The notes under the pieces: model-generated
The model's database searches: none
The model's input: only the letters and a program-made list of their open reading frames with translations
Told to the model about the DNA's origin: nothing
Source of the DNA: Erwinia mallotivora
GTDB taxonomy: Bacteria > Pseudomonadota > Gammaproteobacteria > Enterobacterales > Enterobacteriaceae
Assembly (NCBI RefSeq): GCF_000590885.1
Contig: NZ_JFHN01000043.1
Location: forward strand, 1-64,000
Reading direction: 5' to 3'
DNA: 64,000 nucleotides
Part shown: positions 35,447 to 46,992 of the stretch, one piece after another
Layout: the number at the start of each line of letters is the position of its first letter
Position numbering within the stretch: position 1 is the first letter of the stretch
Position numbers and translations under genes: made by a program

Positions 35447-37108
35447 ATGTCCTCTTCCCGCCTGCAACAGCAATTTATCCGGCTCTGGCAGAGCTGCGAA
35501 GGTCAGTCACAACAGACCACGCTCAACGATTTGGCCCTCAGGCTGAGCTGCTCACGACGTCATATGCGTAACCTGTTAAATGCCATGCAGCAACAGGGCT
35601 GGCTGGAATGGCAGGCAGAAGCCGGGCGCAGTAAGCGTTCACAGTTAACCTTCCTCTATACCGGGCTGGCCCTGCAACAACAACGGGCAGAAGATCTGCT
35701 GGAACAGGATCGAATTGATCAGCTGGTCCAGCTGGTTGGCGATAAAAATACCGTGCGTCAGATGCTGATCTCCCGTCTGGGACGCAGCTTTCGTCAGGGC
35801 AAACATATTCTGCGCGTCCTCTATTACCGCTCACTGCTTAATCTGTTGCCGGGAACGCCGCTCAGGCGCTCAGAAACACACCTGGCGCGGCAGATTTTCA
35901 GCGGGCTGACCCGGATAAATGAGGAAAATGGGGAAATCGAAGCGGACATCGCCCATCACTGGCAGCAGATTACGCCACGGCACTGGCGCTTTTTTTTACG
36001 TCCGGCAATCCATTTTCATCATGGCCGTGAGCTGGAGATGGCCGATGTGATTGCCACGCTGGAAAGGCTGAAAAGCCAACCGGCCTGTGCCAATCTGCAA
36101 CAGATCTCCTCATCTGCGCCCTGGACGCTGGATATCCATCTTCATCAGCCAGACAACTGGCTTCCGTGGCTGCTGGGCAGCGTCAACAGCATGATCCTGC
36201 CGAAAGAGTGGCCGTTTATGGCTGACTTTGCCCGCCAGCCCGTTGGCACCGGGCCGTACGAAGTGGTACGCAATCAGCAGACCCAGTTACGCATCCAGGC
36301 GTTCGATGACTATTTTGGCTACCGGGCGTTGGTCGATGAAGTCAACATCTGGGTGCAGCCAGAGATCAGCGAAGAGCTGGTCTACTCCGGGGTAAAACTC
36401 CAGGGGGGCAGTGTGGACGAAAAATCAGAAGAGAGCAGGCTGGAAGAAGGATGCTATTTTCTGTTGTTCGATCAGCGTTCAGCTCTGGGCCGCAACGAGC
36501 AGGTGCGTCGCTGGGTAAGCATGATAGCCAACCCGATAGCCCTGCTCAGCCAGACCGGCACGGGGTATCAGCGCTACTGGTTTCCCGCCTGGGGCCTGCT
36601 GCCGCGCTGGCATCACCGCCGCGATATGACCCTGACAGAAAAACCGGACGCCCTTACCTCACTGACGCTCACCTGGTATCACGATCATATCGAATATCAG
36701 GCTATTGCTGAGGCGCTGAGGCCGCTGCTGGCCGCCCACGGCGTAACCCTGAAAACCCGCCAGGTGGATTATGCCAGCTGGCATCGTGGCGACGCTGAAA
36801 GCGACATCTGGTTGGGCAGTGCCAATTTCACCCTGCCACTGGAATTCTCCCTGTTTGCCCTGCTGTACGAAATCCCGCTGGTGCATCACTGCGTAGCTAT
36901 AGACTGGGAAAAAGACGCTCAGCAGTGGCGTGAACAGACTCTCCCGCTGGCCGACTGGAGCAAAGCGCTGGTTGACACTTACAGCCTGCATCCGCTGTTC
37001 CATCACTGGCTGCTGCTGGAGGGCGAGCGCAGTATGCGTGGTGTCAGAATGAATACGCTGGGTTGGTTTGACTTTAAATCAGCCTGGTTTGCCCCGCCAG
37101 AAGGATGA
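35447..37108 (+). CDS. sgrR: Sugar-phosphate stress regulator SgrR
   Basis: Transcription factor activating sgrS and setA when glucose phosphates build up. The N-terminal winged-helix domain (about 1-115, [28 protein letters not shown]) is fused to a solute-binding-protein-like domain (SBP_bac_5 type, about 160-550) thought to sense the signal. The 553 residues match the family (E. coli 551). It is divergent from sgrS, 67 bp from that RNA's start, and precedes the thiamine genes. Confidence 0.96.
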   Translation: MSSSRLQQQFIRLWQSCEGQSQQTTLNDLALRLSCSRRHMRNLLNAMQQQGWLEWQAEAGRSKRSQLTFLYTGLALQQQRAEDLLEQDRIDQLVQLVGDKNTVRQMLISRLGRSFRQGKHILRVLYYRSLLNLLPGTPLRRSETHLARQIFSGLTRINEENGEIEADIAHHWQQITPRHWRFFLRPAIHFHHGRELEMADVIATLERLKSQPACANLQQISSSAPWTLDIHLHQPDNWLPWLLGSVNSMILPKEWPFMADFARQPVGTGPYEVVRNQQTQLRIQAFDDYFGYRALVDEVNIWVQPEISEELVYSGVKLQGGSVDEKSEESRLEEGCYFLLFDQRSALGRNEQVRRWVSMIANPIALLSQTGTGYQRYWFPAWGLLPRWHHRRDMTLTEKPDALTSLTLTWYHDHIEYQAIAEALRPLLAAHGVTLKTRQVDYASWHRGDAESDIWLGSANFTLPLEFSLFALLYEIPLVHHCVAIDWEKDAQQWREQTLPLADWSKALVDTYSLHPLFHHWLLLEGERSMRGVRMNTLGWFDFKSAWFAPPEG

Positions 37109-37148
37109 TGCTTTCGCTGTTGCGCGGAAATCACTAGAATAGGCCCGT

Positions 37149-37352
37149 TCTCAACGGGGTGCGAAAAAACCAGGGCAATAACCGGCCCGCAGCACAGGCA
37201 GTCAGTAACAGAAAGGCAGTGCACAGAACCGCAGCAGACTGGCTGATACGGATACTGAGCGATGCCCGACCTTAGCCGACGCCACGCGTTTTTTTCGCTG
37301 AGACAGACCCGTCGAACCTGATCCGGCTAATACCGGCGTAGGGATTTGAGAG
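37149..37352 (+). promoter_or_regulatory. TPP riboswitch (THI element) with expanded P3 arm
   Basis: The conserved halves are clear: TCTCAACGGGGTGC (37149-37162) and CTGAGA...ACCCGTCGAACCTGATCCGGCTAATACCGGCGTAGGGA (pieces within 37298-37346), ending TTGAGAG. The element controls thiBPQ by sensing thiamine diphosphate. In E. coli the P3 hairpin is about 20 nt. Here GCGAAAAAA (37161-37169) pairs with TTTTTTCGC (37290-37298), and about 120 nt are inserted between, so the element is about 204 nt. Confidence 0.93.
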
Positions 37353-37400
37353 TTGTGCCTGCTCAGATCATGCGTCCTCACCATCACCAAGGAACGCAAC

Positions 37401-38387
37401 GTGCTAAAGAAAGTCCTTCCCCTGCTAGTTTTATGCTCTCTCCCTGCTTTTGCTGAAAAACCCACGCTGACCGTCTACACCTATGATTCCTTCTCCGCCG
37501 ACTGGGGACCCGGACCGGCGATTAAAAAGGCCTTTGAAGCCAGCTGCGACTGCCAGCTGAAATACGTCGCGCTGGAAGATGGGGTTTCCCTGCTTAACCG
37601 CCTGCGGCTGGAAGGGAAAAACAGCAAGGCTGACGTGGTGCTGGGGCTGGATAACAACCTGCTGGATGCGGCTGAAAAAACCGGCCTGTTCGCGCCCGCC
37701 GGGGTCGATACCCACAGCCTCAGCGTACCTGGAGGCTGGAAAGATCACACCTTTGTGCCTTACGACTATGGCTGGTTCGCCTTTGTTTATGACAAAACCC
37801 GGCTGCAAAACCCGCCGTCCAGTCTGAAGGAGCTGGTAGAGAGCAATCGCCCGTTAAAAATCATCTACGAAGATCCGCGCACCAGCACCCCGGGACTGGG
37901 CCTGCTGCTGTGGATGCAAAAAGTTTACGGTGACCAGGCCGCTTCGGCATGGCAGAAACTGGCGGCAAAAACCGTCACCGTGACTAAAGGCTGGAGTGAA
38001 GCTTACGGGCTGTTCCTGAAAGGGGAAGCCGATATGGTGCTGAGTTACACCACCTCCCCGGCTTATCATCTGATTGAGGAAAAAAAATCGCAGTACGCTG
38101 CCGCCAACTTCAGCGAAGGGCATTATTTACAGGTGGAAGTTGCCGGTCAGCTGAAATCCAGCAAGCAGCCACAGCTGGCGCAGAAGTTCATACAGTTTAT
38201 GCTGGATAAACCTTTTCAGGACGCTATCCCGACCGGCAACTGGATGTATCCGGTGGTAAAAGGGACGCTGCCCGCCGGTTTTGAGACGCTGACGGTGCCC
38301 ACCACCTCGCTCCAGTTCACGCCGCAGGACGTCGCCAGCCATCGCAGTCAGTGGATCAGTGCATGGCAACGCGCCGTCAGCCGCTGA
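37401..38387 (+). CDS. thiB: Thiamine-binding periplasmic protein ThiB (TbpA)
   Basis: Periplasmic receptor of the thiamine/TPP ABC importer ThiBPQ. The GTG at 37401 is preceded by AAGGAA and gives the enteric N-terminus with a signal peptide (LKKVLPLLVLCSLPAFA, cleaved near residue 18). The earlier ATG at 37353 lies at the riboswitch end and is rejected. The mature protein shows LTVYTYDSFSADWGPGP and PRTSTPGLGLLLWMQKVYG. It has 328 residues and overlaps thiP by 25 bp. Confidence 0.97.
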   Translation: MLKKVLPLLVLCSLPAFAEKPTLTVYTYDSFSADWGPGPAIKKAFEASCDCQLKYVALEDGVSLLNRLRLEGKNSKADVVLGLDNNLLDAAEKTGLFAPAGVDTHSLSVPGGWKDHTFVPYDYGWFAFVYDKTRLQNPPSSLKELVESNRPLKIIYEDPRTSTPGLGLLLWMQKVYGDQAASAWQKLAAKTVTVTKGWSEAYGLFLKGEADMVLSYTTSPAYHLIEEKKSQYAAANFSEGHYLQVEVAGQLKSSKQPQLAQKFIQFMLDKPFQDAIPTGNWMYPVVKGTLPAGFETLTVPTTSLQFTPQDVASHRSQWISAWQRAVSR

Positions 38388-39973
38388 GTAAAGCCACCTT
38401 AGTGCCAGGCATTATTGCCGCTACGCTGCTGGTCAGCGTGGCGTTGCTGGCCTTTGGCGCGCTGTGGCACCACGCCCCCGCTGACGGACAAATGGCCCTC
38501 TGGCAGGATGATTATGTCTGGCACCTGTTAGCTTTCTCATTGCAGCAGGCGTTGTTGTCCACCGCGCTGGCGGTGCTACCGGCGATCCCGCTTGCCAGAG
38601 CGCTGTATCGCCGCCGCTTCCGGGGGCGAACCACCCTGCTCAGGCTGTGCGCCATGACCCTGGTGCTCCCGGTGCTGGTGGTCATTTTCGGCATCCTCAC
38701 GGTTTATGGCCGCAGCGGCTGGCTGGCCGACCTCTGCACCCTGTTGGGCGTGAACTACACCTTCACGCCCTATGGTCTGCGCGGCATTCTGCTGGCCCAC
38801 GTCTTCTTTAATCTGCCACTGGCGGCGCGGCTGCTGTTGCAGACGCTGGAACAGATCCCTGGTGAACAGCGCCAGCTGGCGGCACAGCTGGGAATGCGCG
38901 GCTGGAACCACTTTCGTATCGTCGAATGGCCGTGGCTGCGACGGCAGATCCTGCCCACCGCCGCGCTGATTTTTATGTTGTGCTTTGCCAGCTTTGCCAC
39001 GGTATTAGCCCTCGGCGGCGGCCCGAAAGCCACCACCCTCGAACTGGCCATTTTTCAGGCGCTGAGTTTTGATTTCGATGCAGGTCGCGCAGCCCTGCTG
39101 GCGCTGCTGCAAATGACCTGTTGTCTTGGACTGGTGATGCCCAGCCAGAGACTGAGTAAAGCCCTGCCCTCCGGGAGCGCCAGCATCAGCGGCTGGCGTA
39201 ATCCGGAAGACAGCCTGCCGGCCAGAATCAGCGACTGTTTGTTAATCATTCTGGCGCTGCTGTTGCTGCTACCGCCGCTGCTGGCGGTGGTGGCACAGGG
39301 CATCAACCGGGGCTTACCGCAGGTGTTGCAGCAGCCTGCACTCTGGCAGGCCACCTTTACCTCGCTGCGGGTGGCGGTGGCAGCAGGTATTCTCTGCGTG
39401 ATCCTGACGGTGATGCTGCTGTGGAGCAGCCGTGAACTGCGCCTGCATCAACGGCTGTGGATGGGTCAGGCGCTCGAGCTGAGCGGAATGTTAATCCTCG
39501 CCATGCCCGGCATCGTGCTGGCTACCGGCTTTTTTCTGCTGCTGAATGACACCACCGGCCTGCCACAATCGGCTGAGGGCATCGTGATTTTTACCAATGC
39601 GCTGATGGCCGTGCCTTATGCGATGAAAGTGCTGGAAAACCCACTGCGGGACAGCGCCGCACGCTACAACCTGCTGTGCCTGTCGCTGAATATTCGCGGC
39701 TGGAACCGGCTGCAACTGATCGAGCTGCGGGCGCTGAAGCGCCCGTTGACTCAGGCACTGGCTTTTGCCTGTGTGCTGTCGGTCGGCGATTTCGGCGCGG
39801 TGGCGCTGTTTGGTAATGAAGATTTCCGTACCCTGCCGTTCTGGCTGTATCAGCAGATCGGTGCTTATCGCAGTGATGACGGTGCAGTGACAGCGCTGCT
39901 GTTATTGCTGCTCTGTTTTCTGCTGTTTACGCTGATTGAAAAACTGCCGGAGCGCCATGCTGACACTGAGTAA
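38363..39973 (+). CDS. thiP: Thiamine ABC transporter permease ThiP
   Basis: Inner-membrane permease with two fused BPD-type halves and about 12 segments. The start at 38363 (MATRRQPLS) gives 536 residues as in E. coli. Both EAA-type loops are seen: [22 protein letters not shown] (about 165-186) and the second in [25 protein letters not shown] (about 440-465). It overlaps thiB and thiQ, which supports coupled translation. Confidence 0.97.
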   Translation: MATRRQPLSKATLVPGIIAATLLVSVALLAFGALWHHAPADGQMALWQDDYVWHLLAFSLQQALLSTALAVLPAIPLARALYRRRFRGRTTLLRLCAMTLVLPVLVVIFGILTVYGRSGWLADLCTLLGVNYTFTPYGLRGILLAHVFFNLPLAARLLLQTLEQIPGEQRQLAAQLGMRGWNHFRIVEWPWLRRQILPTAALIFMLCFASFATVLALGGGPKATTLELAIFQALSFDFDAGRAALLALLQMTCCLGLVMPSQRLSKALPSGSASISGWRNPEDSLPARISDCLLIILALLLLLPPLLAVVAQGINRGLPQVLQQPALWQATFTSLRVAVAAGILCVILTVMLLWSSRELRLHQRLWMGQALELSGMLILAMPGIVLATGFFLLLNDTTGLPQSAEGIVIFTNALMAVPYAMKVLENPLRDSAARYNLLCLSLNIRGWNRLQLIELRALKRPLTQALAFACVLSVGDFGAVALFGNEDFRTLPFWLYQQIGAYRSDDGAVTALLLLLLCFLLFTLIEKLPERHADTE

Positions 39974-40658
39974 CCTGACCTGGAACGACAGCCCCCTTTC
40001 GATGTGCTTTTCTCTCAAGGTCGCGGCGGGTGAGAGAGTGGCAATTCTCGGTCCCAGCGGCGCGGGTAAAAGCACCCTGCTGAGCCTGATTGCCGGGTTT
40101 CTGCCCGCAGACAGTGGCGGTCTGTGGCTGAACGGTGAGGATCACCGCACGACGCCCCCGGCCAGACGCCCGGTATCGATGCTGTTTCAGGAGAACAATC
40201 TTTTTCCGCATCTGACGGTGGCGCAGAATATTGGCCTGGGATTGCATCCAGGTCTGCGGCTGGATGCGGAGCAAAAGCAGGCGTTAAACATCATCGCCCG
40301 CCGCGTTGGCTTACAGGACTACCTGACACGTCTGCCTGCCCAGCTGTCTGGTGGGCAGCGGCAGCGAACCGCGCTGGCCCGTTGCCTGGTGCGCAGGCAA
40401 CCCCTGCTGCTGCTTGATGAGCCTTTTTCCGCGCTGGACCCGGCGCTACGCCAGGAGATGCTCCAGCTGGTCAACGAGGTCTGTGCGGAGCGTGATATCA
40501 CCCTGTTGATGGTTTCCCACCATATAGAGGATGCCGCACGCATTACGCCGCGCAGCACGGTGATTGTTGACGGTCAGGTGTTCTGGGATGGCAGTACGAC
40601 AGCATTGATGCAGGGCGACGTTGCCGCCGCCAGGGTGTTGGGCATTACTGCCCAATAA
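39957..40658 (+). CDS. thiQ: Thiamine ABC transporter ATPase ThiQ
   Basis: ATP-hydrolysing subunit of the thiamine importer. The start at 39957 ([10 protein letters not shown]) gives 233 residues. Walker [10 protein letters not shown] (about 32-40), Q-loop [11 protein letters not shown], signature [13 protein letters not shown], Walker [14 protein letters not shown] and the switch His in [10 protein letters not shown] are present. It overlaps the convergent yabI end by 14 bp. Confidence 0.97.
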   Translation: MLTLSNLTWNDSPLSMCFSLKVAAGERVAILGPSGAGKSTLLSLIAGFLPADSGGLWLNGEDHRTTPPARRPVSMLFQENNLFPHLTVAQNIGLGLHPGLRLDAEQKQALNIIARRVGLQDYLTRLPAQLSGGQRQRTALARCLVRRQPLLLLDEPFSALDPALRQEMLQLVNEVCAERDITLLMVSHHIEDAARITPRSTVIVDGQVFWDGSTTALMQGDVAAARVLGITAQ

Positions 40659-41412
40659 AGACTTTCCACAACAGCTGACGGAACAGCGGCATCATCGGAT
40701 GGAACTGGATAGCGATAAAGCCTGCCATCGCCACCGCCATCATCAGCGGTGCCAGCCAGCGCAGACGGGCGGCAGGCAGATATGGCGTTGCCCAGTCGGC
40801 GGTTTTTTTCGCCCGCAGCCAGCGCCAGCACAGCCAGCAGCCCAGCCAGACCAGCAGCGCCACCGCCAGCAGCAGCCAGCGAAACATCGCGCTGTTGGTG
40901 TCTTTCGGCACGTCAATCGCAACTCCGGCCAGAATCCCCGGCAGCAGATAGAGCGGCGGCCAGAGCAGACAGCCAATGATATTCGGGGGAATAAACTTTT
41001 TCACCGGCAGTTCCAGCATCCCCGCCACCAGCGGGATTAGCGGGCGGGTAGGTCCGACAAAACGCCCGACAATAATGGTGAACATACTGTGCTGATGCAG
41101 GGCGTGTTCCGTTTTATCCATCAGCGCCTGATGTTTTTTAATAAACGACCAGCGATGCAACGGTCCTTTAAACTGCCAGCCGATAAAGTAAGAAATCCAG
41201 TCGCCCAGCAGACAACCCAGCGTGCCCGCCAGCCAGGCCGGATAAAGCCCGATCTGCCCACTGCCGATCAGCGCGCCAAATGACGCCATCAACACCGTGC
41301 CAGGCAACAGCAATCCCACCAGCGCCAGCGACTCAAAAAAGGTAATCAACCCGACGGCCAGCAGCGACCAGGCAACGGACTGGGTAATAAGATGTTGCAG
41401 CCAGGCTTCCAT
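40645..41412 (-). CDS. yabI: DedA-family inner membrane protein YabI
   Basis: DedA/SNARE-associated family membrane protein. Members move or balance membrane lipids (undecaprenyl phosphate flipping is known for some), but YabI's own substrate is not settled. The start at 41412 ([15 protein letters not shown]) aligns with E. coli and gives 255 residues. The family core [19 protein letters not shown] (about 125-143) is present, with about five hydrophobic segments. In E. coli araC-araBAD separates it from polB; here they are adjacent and divergent. Confidence 0.93.
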   Translation of the reverse strand: MEAWLQHLITQSVAWSLLAVGLITFFESLALVGLLLPGTVLMASFGALIGSGQIGLYPAWLAGTLGCLLGDWISYFIGWQFKGPLHRWSFIKKHQALMDKTEHALHQHSMFTIIVGRFVGPTRPLIPLVAGMLELPVKKFIPPNIIGCLLWPPLYLLPGILAGVAIDVPKDTNSAMFRWLLLAVALLVWLGCWLCWRWLRAKKTADWATPYLPAARLRWLAPLMMAVAMAGFIAIQFHPMMPLFRQLLWKVFIGQ

Positions 41413-41530
41413 ACTTTCCACACTGTTTTTTTCAGGAAAGCGGATTGTCCAGAGCCTCCCGGAGTCCGTCAAGTGCTGTTTTGTACAGAAGTGTCTTGCG
41501 CGCTGATGGCGGCGGTATCACAGGAGAAGC

Positions 41531-41548
41531 ACTGTATAAATAAACATG
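41531..41548 (+). promoter_or_regulatory. LexA (SOS) box upstream of polB
   Basis: CTGT-8 bp-ACAT (41532-41547, centre ATAAATAA) fits the LexA consensus CTGT-N8-ACAG with one mismatch. It lies about 40 bp before polB, which is a known SOS gene in E. coli. Confidence 0.7.
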
Positions 41549-41585
41549 CTATTATCAGAGCTTATCAGCTCAACAGGAACGTAAG

Positions 41586-43946
41586 GTGAACGACGCACGC
41601 GCAGGCTTTCTGTTAACCCGCCACTGGCGGGATACCCCATCCGGCACCGAAGTGGTGCTGTGGCTGGCGACCGATACCGGTCCACAGCGGGTGGTGCTGC
41701 CTGTGCAGGAGTCGGTAGCGTTCATCCCGCAGGAGGCGTTGCCGCAGGCTGAAGCGCTGTTGAAGCAGGAACGTCACTACCGGCTGGTGCCACTGGAGCT
41801 GAAAGATTTTCGCCGACGTCCGGTTGCCGCGCTCTATTGCAGGCAGTATCGCCAGTTACTGAAGCTGGAAAAGCTGCTGCGTGAGCAGGGTGTGATGGTG
41901 TACGAGGCCGATATCCGACCGCCTGACCGCTTTCTGATGGAACGCTACATCACCTCACCGGTGTGGTTCAGCGGCCAGCCTGCCGGTAACAGTCTGCTCA
42001 ATACCCGTGTTAAGCCGCATCCTGACTATCGTCCGCCGCTGAAGTGGGTATCGCTGGATATTGAAACCACCCGTCACGGTGAGCTGTACTGCATCGGACT
42101 GGAAGGCTGCGGTCAGCGCGATGTTTATATGCTTGGCCCGGAGAATGGCGATGCCAGCGGGCTGGATTTCAACCTGGAATATGTCGCCAGTCGGCCACTG
42201 CTGCTGGAAAAACTGAATGCCTGGTTTGCGCAGCACGACCCGGACGTACTGATTGGCTGGAACGTGGTGCAGTTCGATCTGCGGGTGCTGCAAAAACATG
42301 CGGACCGCTACGCCATCCCGCTGCGGTTAGGACGTAATAACGAGGTGCTGGAGTGGCGCGAACACGGCTTCAAGCCCGGCGTATTCTTTGCCCAGGCCAC
42401 CGGACGGCTGATTATTGATGGCATAGAAGCGCTGAAATCCGCCTTCTGGAACTTTGACTCCTTCAGCCTGGAGGCCGTTTCGCGCCAGCTGCTGGGCGAA
42501 GGCAAAGCCATCGATAATCCGTGGGACAGAATGCAGGAGATAGACCAGCGTTTTGCCGAAGACAAACCCGCGCTGGCGCGCTACAACCTGAAGGACTGCG
42601 AGCTGGTCACGCGCATCTTCCATCACACCGAGCTGATGCCCTTTCTGCTGGAACGGGCAACGGTAACCGGGCTGGCAGCCGACAGGCACGGCGGCTCGGT
42701 TGCTGCCTTCAGCCACCTTTATCTGCCCAGAATGCATCGCGCTGGCTACGTCGCGCCGGGACTGGGGGAAATCGCCCCGGAGGCCAGCCCCGGCGGCTAT
42801 GTCATGGATTCGCGCCCTGGCCTGTATGACTCGGTGCTGGTGCTGGACTACAAAAGCCTCTATCCCTCGATTATCCGTACCTTCCTGATCGACCCCGTTG
42901 GCCTGATTGAAGGCATCGCCCATCCTGATGACGCGGATTCGGTCAGCGGCTTTCGCGGCGCACGATTCTCACGCCGCCGACACTGCCTGCCGGAGATCGT
43001 CAGCCAAATCTGGCAGGGACGCGAAGCGGCCAAAAAACAGGGTAACCGGCCGCTCTCCCAGGCACTGAAAATTATCATGAATGCCTTTTATGGCGTGTTG
43101 GGCACCAGCGCCTGCCGCTTTTTCGATCCCCGGCTGGCCTCATCGATCACCCTGCGCGGCCATGAGATTATGCGCCAGACGCGAGAGCTGGTAGAAGCCG
43201 AAGGCTACGACGTGATCTATGGCGACACCGACTCCACCTTTGTCTGGCTGAAAACACCGCATGATGAGCCGACCGCTGCCGCCATTGGCCGCACTCTGGT
43301 CGCAAAGGTTAACCAGTGGTGGCGCGAACATCTTCAGCAGCAATACGGCCTTGAAAGCGCGCTGGAGCTGGAATATGAGACCCATTTTTGCCGTTTCCTG
43401 ATGCCGACAATACGCGGTGCCGAGCAGGGCAGTAAAAAGCGCTACGCCGGACTGATCCGTGAAGGAAACAGTGAGCGCATGGTATTTAAAGGCCTGGAAA
43501 CCGTGCGTACCGACTGGACGCCGCTGGCGCAAAACTTTCAGCAGACGCTCTACCTGAAGATCTTCAAAAATCAGCCTTATCAGGAGTATATCCGCGAGAC
43601 GGTGCGTCAGTTGCTGGACGGCGAACTCGACAGCCAGCTGACCTACAGCAAAAGGCTGCGTCGCCCACTGGACGATTACCAACGCAACGTGCCACCGCAT
43701 GTCAGAGCCGCGCGCATTGCCGATGAGCAAAACCACAAGCTGGGCCGCCCGTTGCTGTATCAGAACGGCGGGAAGATTCGCTACGTGATCGCCACCAGCG
43801 GGCCGGAACCACTGGAAGCACGGATTACGCCGCTGGACTACGATCACTACCTGACAAAGCAGTTACAGCCGGTAGCGGAAGGGATACTTCCTTTTCTGGA
43901 AGATGACTTTGCAGCACTGGTGACCGGACAGTTGGGGCTTTTTTGA
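41586..43946 (+). CDS. polB: DNA polymerase II
   Basis: Family B polymerase induced in SOS, used for replication restart and translesion synthesis. The 786 residues start at a GTG. The 3'-5' exonuclease motif [18 protein letters not shown] (about 155), palm motif [15 protein letters not shown] (about 421), motif [13 protein letters not shown] and motif [12 protein letters not shown] are all intact. The end GQLGLF is the usual beta-clamp binding motif. A LexA box lies upstream. Confidence 0.98.
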   Translation: MNDARAGFLLTRHWRDTPSGTEVVLWLATDTGPQRVVLPVQESVAFIPQEALPQAEALLKQERHYRLVPLELKDFRRRPVAALYCRQYRQLLKLEKLLREQGVMVYEADIRPPDRFLMERYITSPVWFSGQPAGNSLLNTRVKPHPDYRPPLKWVSLDIETTRHGELYCIGLEGCGQRDVYMLGPENGDASGLDFNLEYVASRPLLLEKLNAWFAQHDPDVLIGWNVVQFDLRVLQKHADRYAIPLRLGRNNEVLEWREHGFKPGVFFAQATGRLIIDGIEALKSAFWNFDSFSLEAVSRQLLGEGKAIDNPWDRMQEIDQRFAEDKPALARYNLKDCELVTRIFHHTELMPFLLERATVTGLAADRHGGSVAAFSHLYLPRMHRAGYVAPGLGEIAPEASPGGYVMDSRPGLYDSVLVLDYKSLYPSIIRTFLIDPVGLIEGIAHPDDADSVSGFRGARFSRRRHCLPEIVSQIWQGREAAKKQGNRPLSQALKIIMNAFYGVLGTSACRFFDPRLASSITLRGHEIMRQTRELVEAEGYDVIYGDTDSTFVWLKTPHDEPTAAAIGRTLVAKVNQWWREHLQQQYGLESALELEYETHFCRFLMPTIRGAEQGSKKRYAGLIREGNSERMVFKGLETVRTDWTPLAQNFQQTLYLKIFKNQPYQEYIRETVRQLLDGELDSQLTYSKRLRRPLDDYQRNVPPHVRAARIADEQNHKLGRPLLYQNGGKIRYVIATSGPEPLEARITPLDYDHYLTKQLQPVAEGILPFLEDDFAALVTGQLGLF

Positions 43947-44046
43947 CAGGTGACGAATCTCTTTCCTTCCAGTACCATAGCGCCCTTTCTGATTTTCTGA
44001 ATTGTTTTGCCTGTACCCACCACAAAGAGAACCGAGCCAAATATCT

Positions 44047-46953
44047 ATGCCTTTTACCCTTGGTCAACGCTGGATCAGCGATACGGAAAGCGAACTGGGA
44101 CTGGGAACCGTGGTCGCCATCGACACACGCATGGTCACCCTGCTTTTTCCTGCTACCGGTGAAAACCGACTCTATGCAAAAAATGACTCTCCTATCACCC
44201 GCGTGATGTTCAATCCGGGGGATACCATCACCAGTCATGAAGGCTGGCAGATGGAGGTCAGCGATGTTAACAGCGACAACGGGCTGATGACCTACACCGG
44301 CACCCGACTGGATACCGGCGAAACTGACGTGGTGCTGCGTGAGGTGATGCTCGACAGCAAGCTGGTATTCAGTAAGCCGCAGGACCGTCTGTTCGCCGGC
44401 CAGCTGGATCGCATGGATCGCTTCGCCCTGCGCTTCCGCGCCCGCAAATACCAGAGCGAACAGTATCATCTGGCAACCAGCGGCCTGCGTGGGATGCGCA
44501 CCAGTCTGATCCCGCACCAGCTACACATCGCCCACGACGTCGGTCGCCGTCATGCGCCGCGCGTCCTGCTGGCGGATGAAGTTGGCCTGGGGAAAACCAT
44601 TGAAGCCGGGATGATCATTCATCAGCAGTTGCTGGCGGGACGTGCAGAGCGGGTGCTGATAATTGTGCCGGAAACCCTGCAACACCAGTGGCTGGTGGAG
44701 ATGCTGCGCCGCTTTAATCTGCATTTCGCGCTGTTTGATGATGACCGCTATGCCCAGGCCCAGCTGGACAGTGACAACGCCTTCGAAACAGAACAGCTGG
44801 TTATCTGCTCGCTCGACTTTGTGCGCCGTAACAAGCAGCGGCTGGAAAAACTGGCTGATGCCGCCTGGGACCTGATGATCGTTGACGAAGCGCATCACCT
44901 TGCATGGCAGGAAGGTCAGCCGGGTCGTGAATATCAGGTAATTGAACAGCTGGCAGAGCAGATCCCCGGCGTACTGCTGTTAACCGCCACGCCTGAACAG
45001 CTGGGTATGGAGAGCCATTTTGCCCGTCTGCGCCTGCTCGATCCCAGTCGTTTCCATGATTTTGCTGCCTTTGTTGAAGAACAACAGCATTTCCGTCCGA
45101 TTGCCGATGCGGTTGCCACGCTGCTGGCTGACCAGGCCATCACGCAGCAGGAGATGAACATGCTTAACGACCTGGTCGGAGAGCAGGACATCGAACCGCT
45201 GTTGCAAACGGCGAATGGCGAGGGCGACAACAAGCTGGCGGCGCGTCAGGAACTGATCGCAATGCTGATGGATCGCCACGGCACCAGCCGCGTGCTGTTC
45301 CGCAATACCCGTAACGGCGTGAAAGGTTTTCCACGGCGTGAACTGCATCAGATCCGTCTGCCGCTGCCGACGCAGTACCAGACCGCAATCAAAGTCTCCG
45401 GCATTATGGCCGCGCGTAAGAGCGCCGATGAACGTGCGCGGGACATGCTCTATCCGGAGCAGATTTATCAGGAGTTTGAAGGCGACAGCGGCACCTGGTG
45501 GAACTTCGATCCGCGCGTCGAATGGCTGATGGGCTTTCTCACCAGCCACCGGGCCGACAAGATCCTGGTGATCTGCGCCAAAGCCGCGACCGCGCTGCAA
45601 CTCGAACAGGTGCTGCGTGAACGTGAAGGTATCCACGCCGCCGTGTTCCATGAGGGTCTGTCAATTATCGAACGCGACCGTGCCGCCGCCTGGTTTGCTT
45701 CAGAGGAAAACGGCGCACAGGTGCTGCTCTGTTCAGAGATCGGTTCCGAAGGCCGCAACTTCCAGTTTGCCAGCCAGATGGTGATGTTCGATCTGCCCGC
45801 CAATCCGGATCTGCTGGAACAACGTATTGGCCGTCTGGATCGCATCGGCCAGGCGCACGATATTCAAATCCATGTGCCGTATCTGGAAAAAACCGCCCAG
45901 GCCGTACTACTGCGCTGGTATCACGAAGGCCTGGATGCCTTTGAACACACCTGCCCTACCGGCCGCACAGTGTATGACAAAGTCAGTGCGCAACTGACCG
46001 GCTATCTGGCCGCACCGGAGAGTACGGATGGACTGGATCACTTTATCAGCGAGTGTCGTCAACAGCATGACGACCTGAAAAATCAGCTGGAACAGGGGCG
46101 GGACCGTCTGCTGGAACTGAACTCCAACGGTGGCGAAAAAGCGCAGGCGCTGGCAGAGCAGATAGCGGAACAGGACAACCATATTGAGCTGGTTAACTTT
46201 GCGCTGAACCTGTTCGATATCGTCGGCATTAATCAGGAAGATCGCAGTGATAACCTGATTGTCCTGACGCCTGGCGATCATATGCTGGTGCCGGACTTTC
46301 CCGGCCTGCCGGAAGATGGCTGCACCATCACCTTTGATCGCGGCCAGGCGCTCTCGCGGGAAGATGCGCAGTATATTACCTGGGAGCATCCGATCATCCG
46401 TAACGGGCTGGATCTGATCCTCTCCGGCGATACCGGCAGCTGTGCGCTCTCCCTGCTGAAGAACAAAGCGCTGCCGGTCGGCACCCTGCTGCTGGAGCTG
46501 ATCTGGGTGGTGGAGGCGCAGGCCCCCAGACATCTGCAACTGACCCGCTTCCTGCCGCCGACGCCGGTACGGATGCTGGTTGACAGAAAAGGCACCAATC
46601 TGGCCGAAAAAGTGGAATTCGAAAGCTTCAACCGCCAGCTGAATGCCGTTAATCGCCACACCGGCAGCAAACTGGTGAACGCGGTTCAGCAGGATGTGCA
46701 CGCGATCCTGCAACTGTCAGAAGAACAGGCCGCCGCCGAAGCCCGTAAGGTGATCGACCGCGCCCGTCAGCAGGCTGACGAGAAACTGAGTGCAGAACTG
46801 TCACGTCTGGACGCATTACGCGCCGTCAATCCCAACATCCGTCAGGATGAAATCGACGCGCTGGAAAACAATCGTGAGCAGGTCCTGCTGGCGCTGAACG
46901 AGGCAGGCTGGCGACTGGATGCCCTGCGCCTGATTGTCGTCACCCATCAGTAA
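44047..46953 (+). CDS. rapA: RNA polymerase-associated ATPase RapA
   Basis: SWI2/SNF2 ATPase that binds core RNA polymerase and helps recycle it. The start at 44047 ([12 protein letters not shown]) gives 968 residues, the E. coli length; the ATG at 44002 is rejected. Two N-terminal Tudor-like domains are followed by the helicase core with [15 protein letters not shown] (about 173-187), DEAHH (about 280), TATPEQ and the C-lobe [16 protein letters not shown] and [25 protein letters not shown] hairpin lies between it and rluA. Confidence 0.98.
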   Translation: MPFTLGQRWISDTESELGLGTVVAIDTRMVTLLFPATGENRLYAKNDSPITRVMFNPGDTITSHEGWQMEVSDVNSDNGLMTYTGTRLDTGETDVVLREVMLDSKLVFSKPQDRLFAGQLDRMDRFALRFRARKYQSEQYHLATSGLRGMRTSLIPHQLHIAHDVGRRHAPRVLLADEVGLGKTIEAGMIIHQQLLAGRAERVLIIVPETLQHQWLVEMLRRFNLHFALFDDDRYAQAQLDSDNAFETEQLVICSLDFVRRNKQRLEKLADAAWDLMIVDEAHHLAWQEGQPGREYQVIEQLAEQIPGVLLLTATPEQLGMESHFARLRLLDPSRFHDFAAFVEEQQHFRPIADAVATLLADQAITQQEMNMLNDLVGEQDIEPLLQTANGEGDNKLAARQELIAMLMDRHGTSRVLFRNTRNGVKGFPRRELHQIRLPLPTQYQTAIKVSGIMAARKSADERARDMLYPEQIYQEFEGDSGTWWNFDPRVEWLMGFLTSHRADKILVICAKAATALQLEQVLREREGIHAAVFHEGLSIIERDRAAAWFASEENGAQVLLCSEIGSEGRNFQFASQMVMFDLPANPDLLEQRIGRLDRIGQAHDIQIHVPYLEKTAQAVLLRWYHEGLDAFEHTCPTGRTVYDKVSAQLTGYLAAPESTDGLDHFISECRQQHDDLKNQLEQGRDRLLELNSNGGEKAQALAEQIAEQDNHIELVNFALNLFDIVGINQEDRSDNLIVLTPGDHMLVPDFPGLPEDGCTITFDRGQALSREDAQYITWEHPIIRNGLDLILSGDTGSCALSLLKNKALPVGTLLLELIWVVEAQAPRHLQLTRFLPPTPVRMLVDRKGTNLAEKVEFESFNRQLNAVNRHTGSKLVNAVQQDVHAILQLSEEQAAAEARKVIDRARQQADEKLSAELSRLDALRAVNPNIRQDEIDALENNREQVLLALNEAGWRLDALRLIVVTHQ

Positions 46954-46960
46954 TATCCAC

Positions 46961-46979
46961 GGGGCGGTGAATCCGCCCC
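46961..46979 (+). other. Perfect hairpin between rapA and rluA
   Basis: A 7-bp GC stem (GGGGCGG-TGAAT-CCGCCCC) begins 7 bp after the rapA stop. There is no T-run, so a rho-independent terminator is unlikely. It may limit or process a shared transcript. Confidence 0.4.
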
Positions 46980-46992
46980 TACAGGCAGAAAG

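Noticed and set aside
43140-43847. 235-codon frame antisense to polB
   Set aside because: It lies fully inside polB, which has intact polymerase motifs; no independent evidence.
45907-46713. 268-codon frame antisense to rapA
   Set aside because: Covered by the conserved rapA helicase region; no domain or ribosome site.
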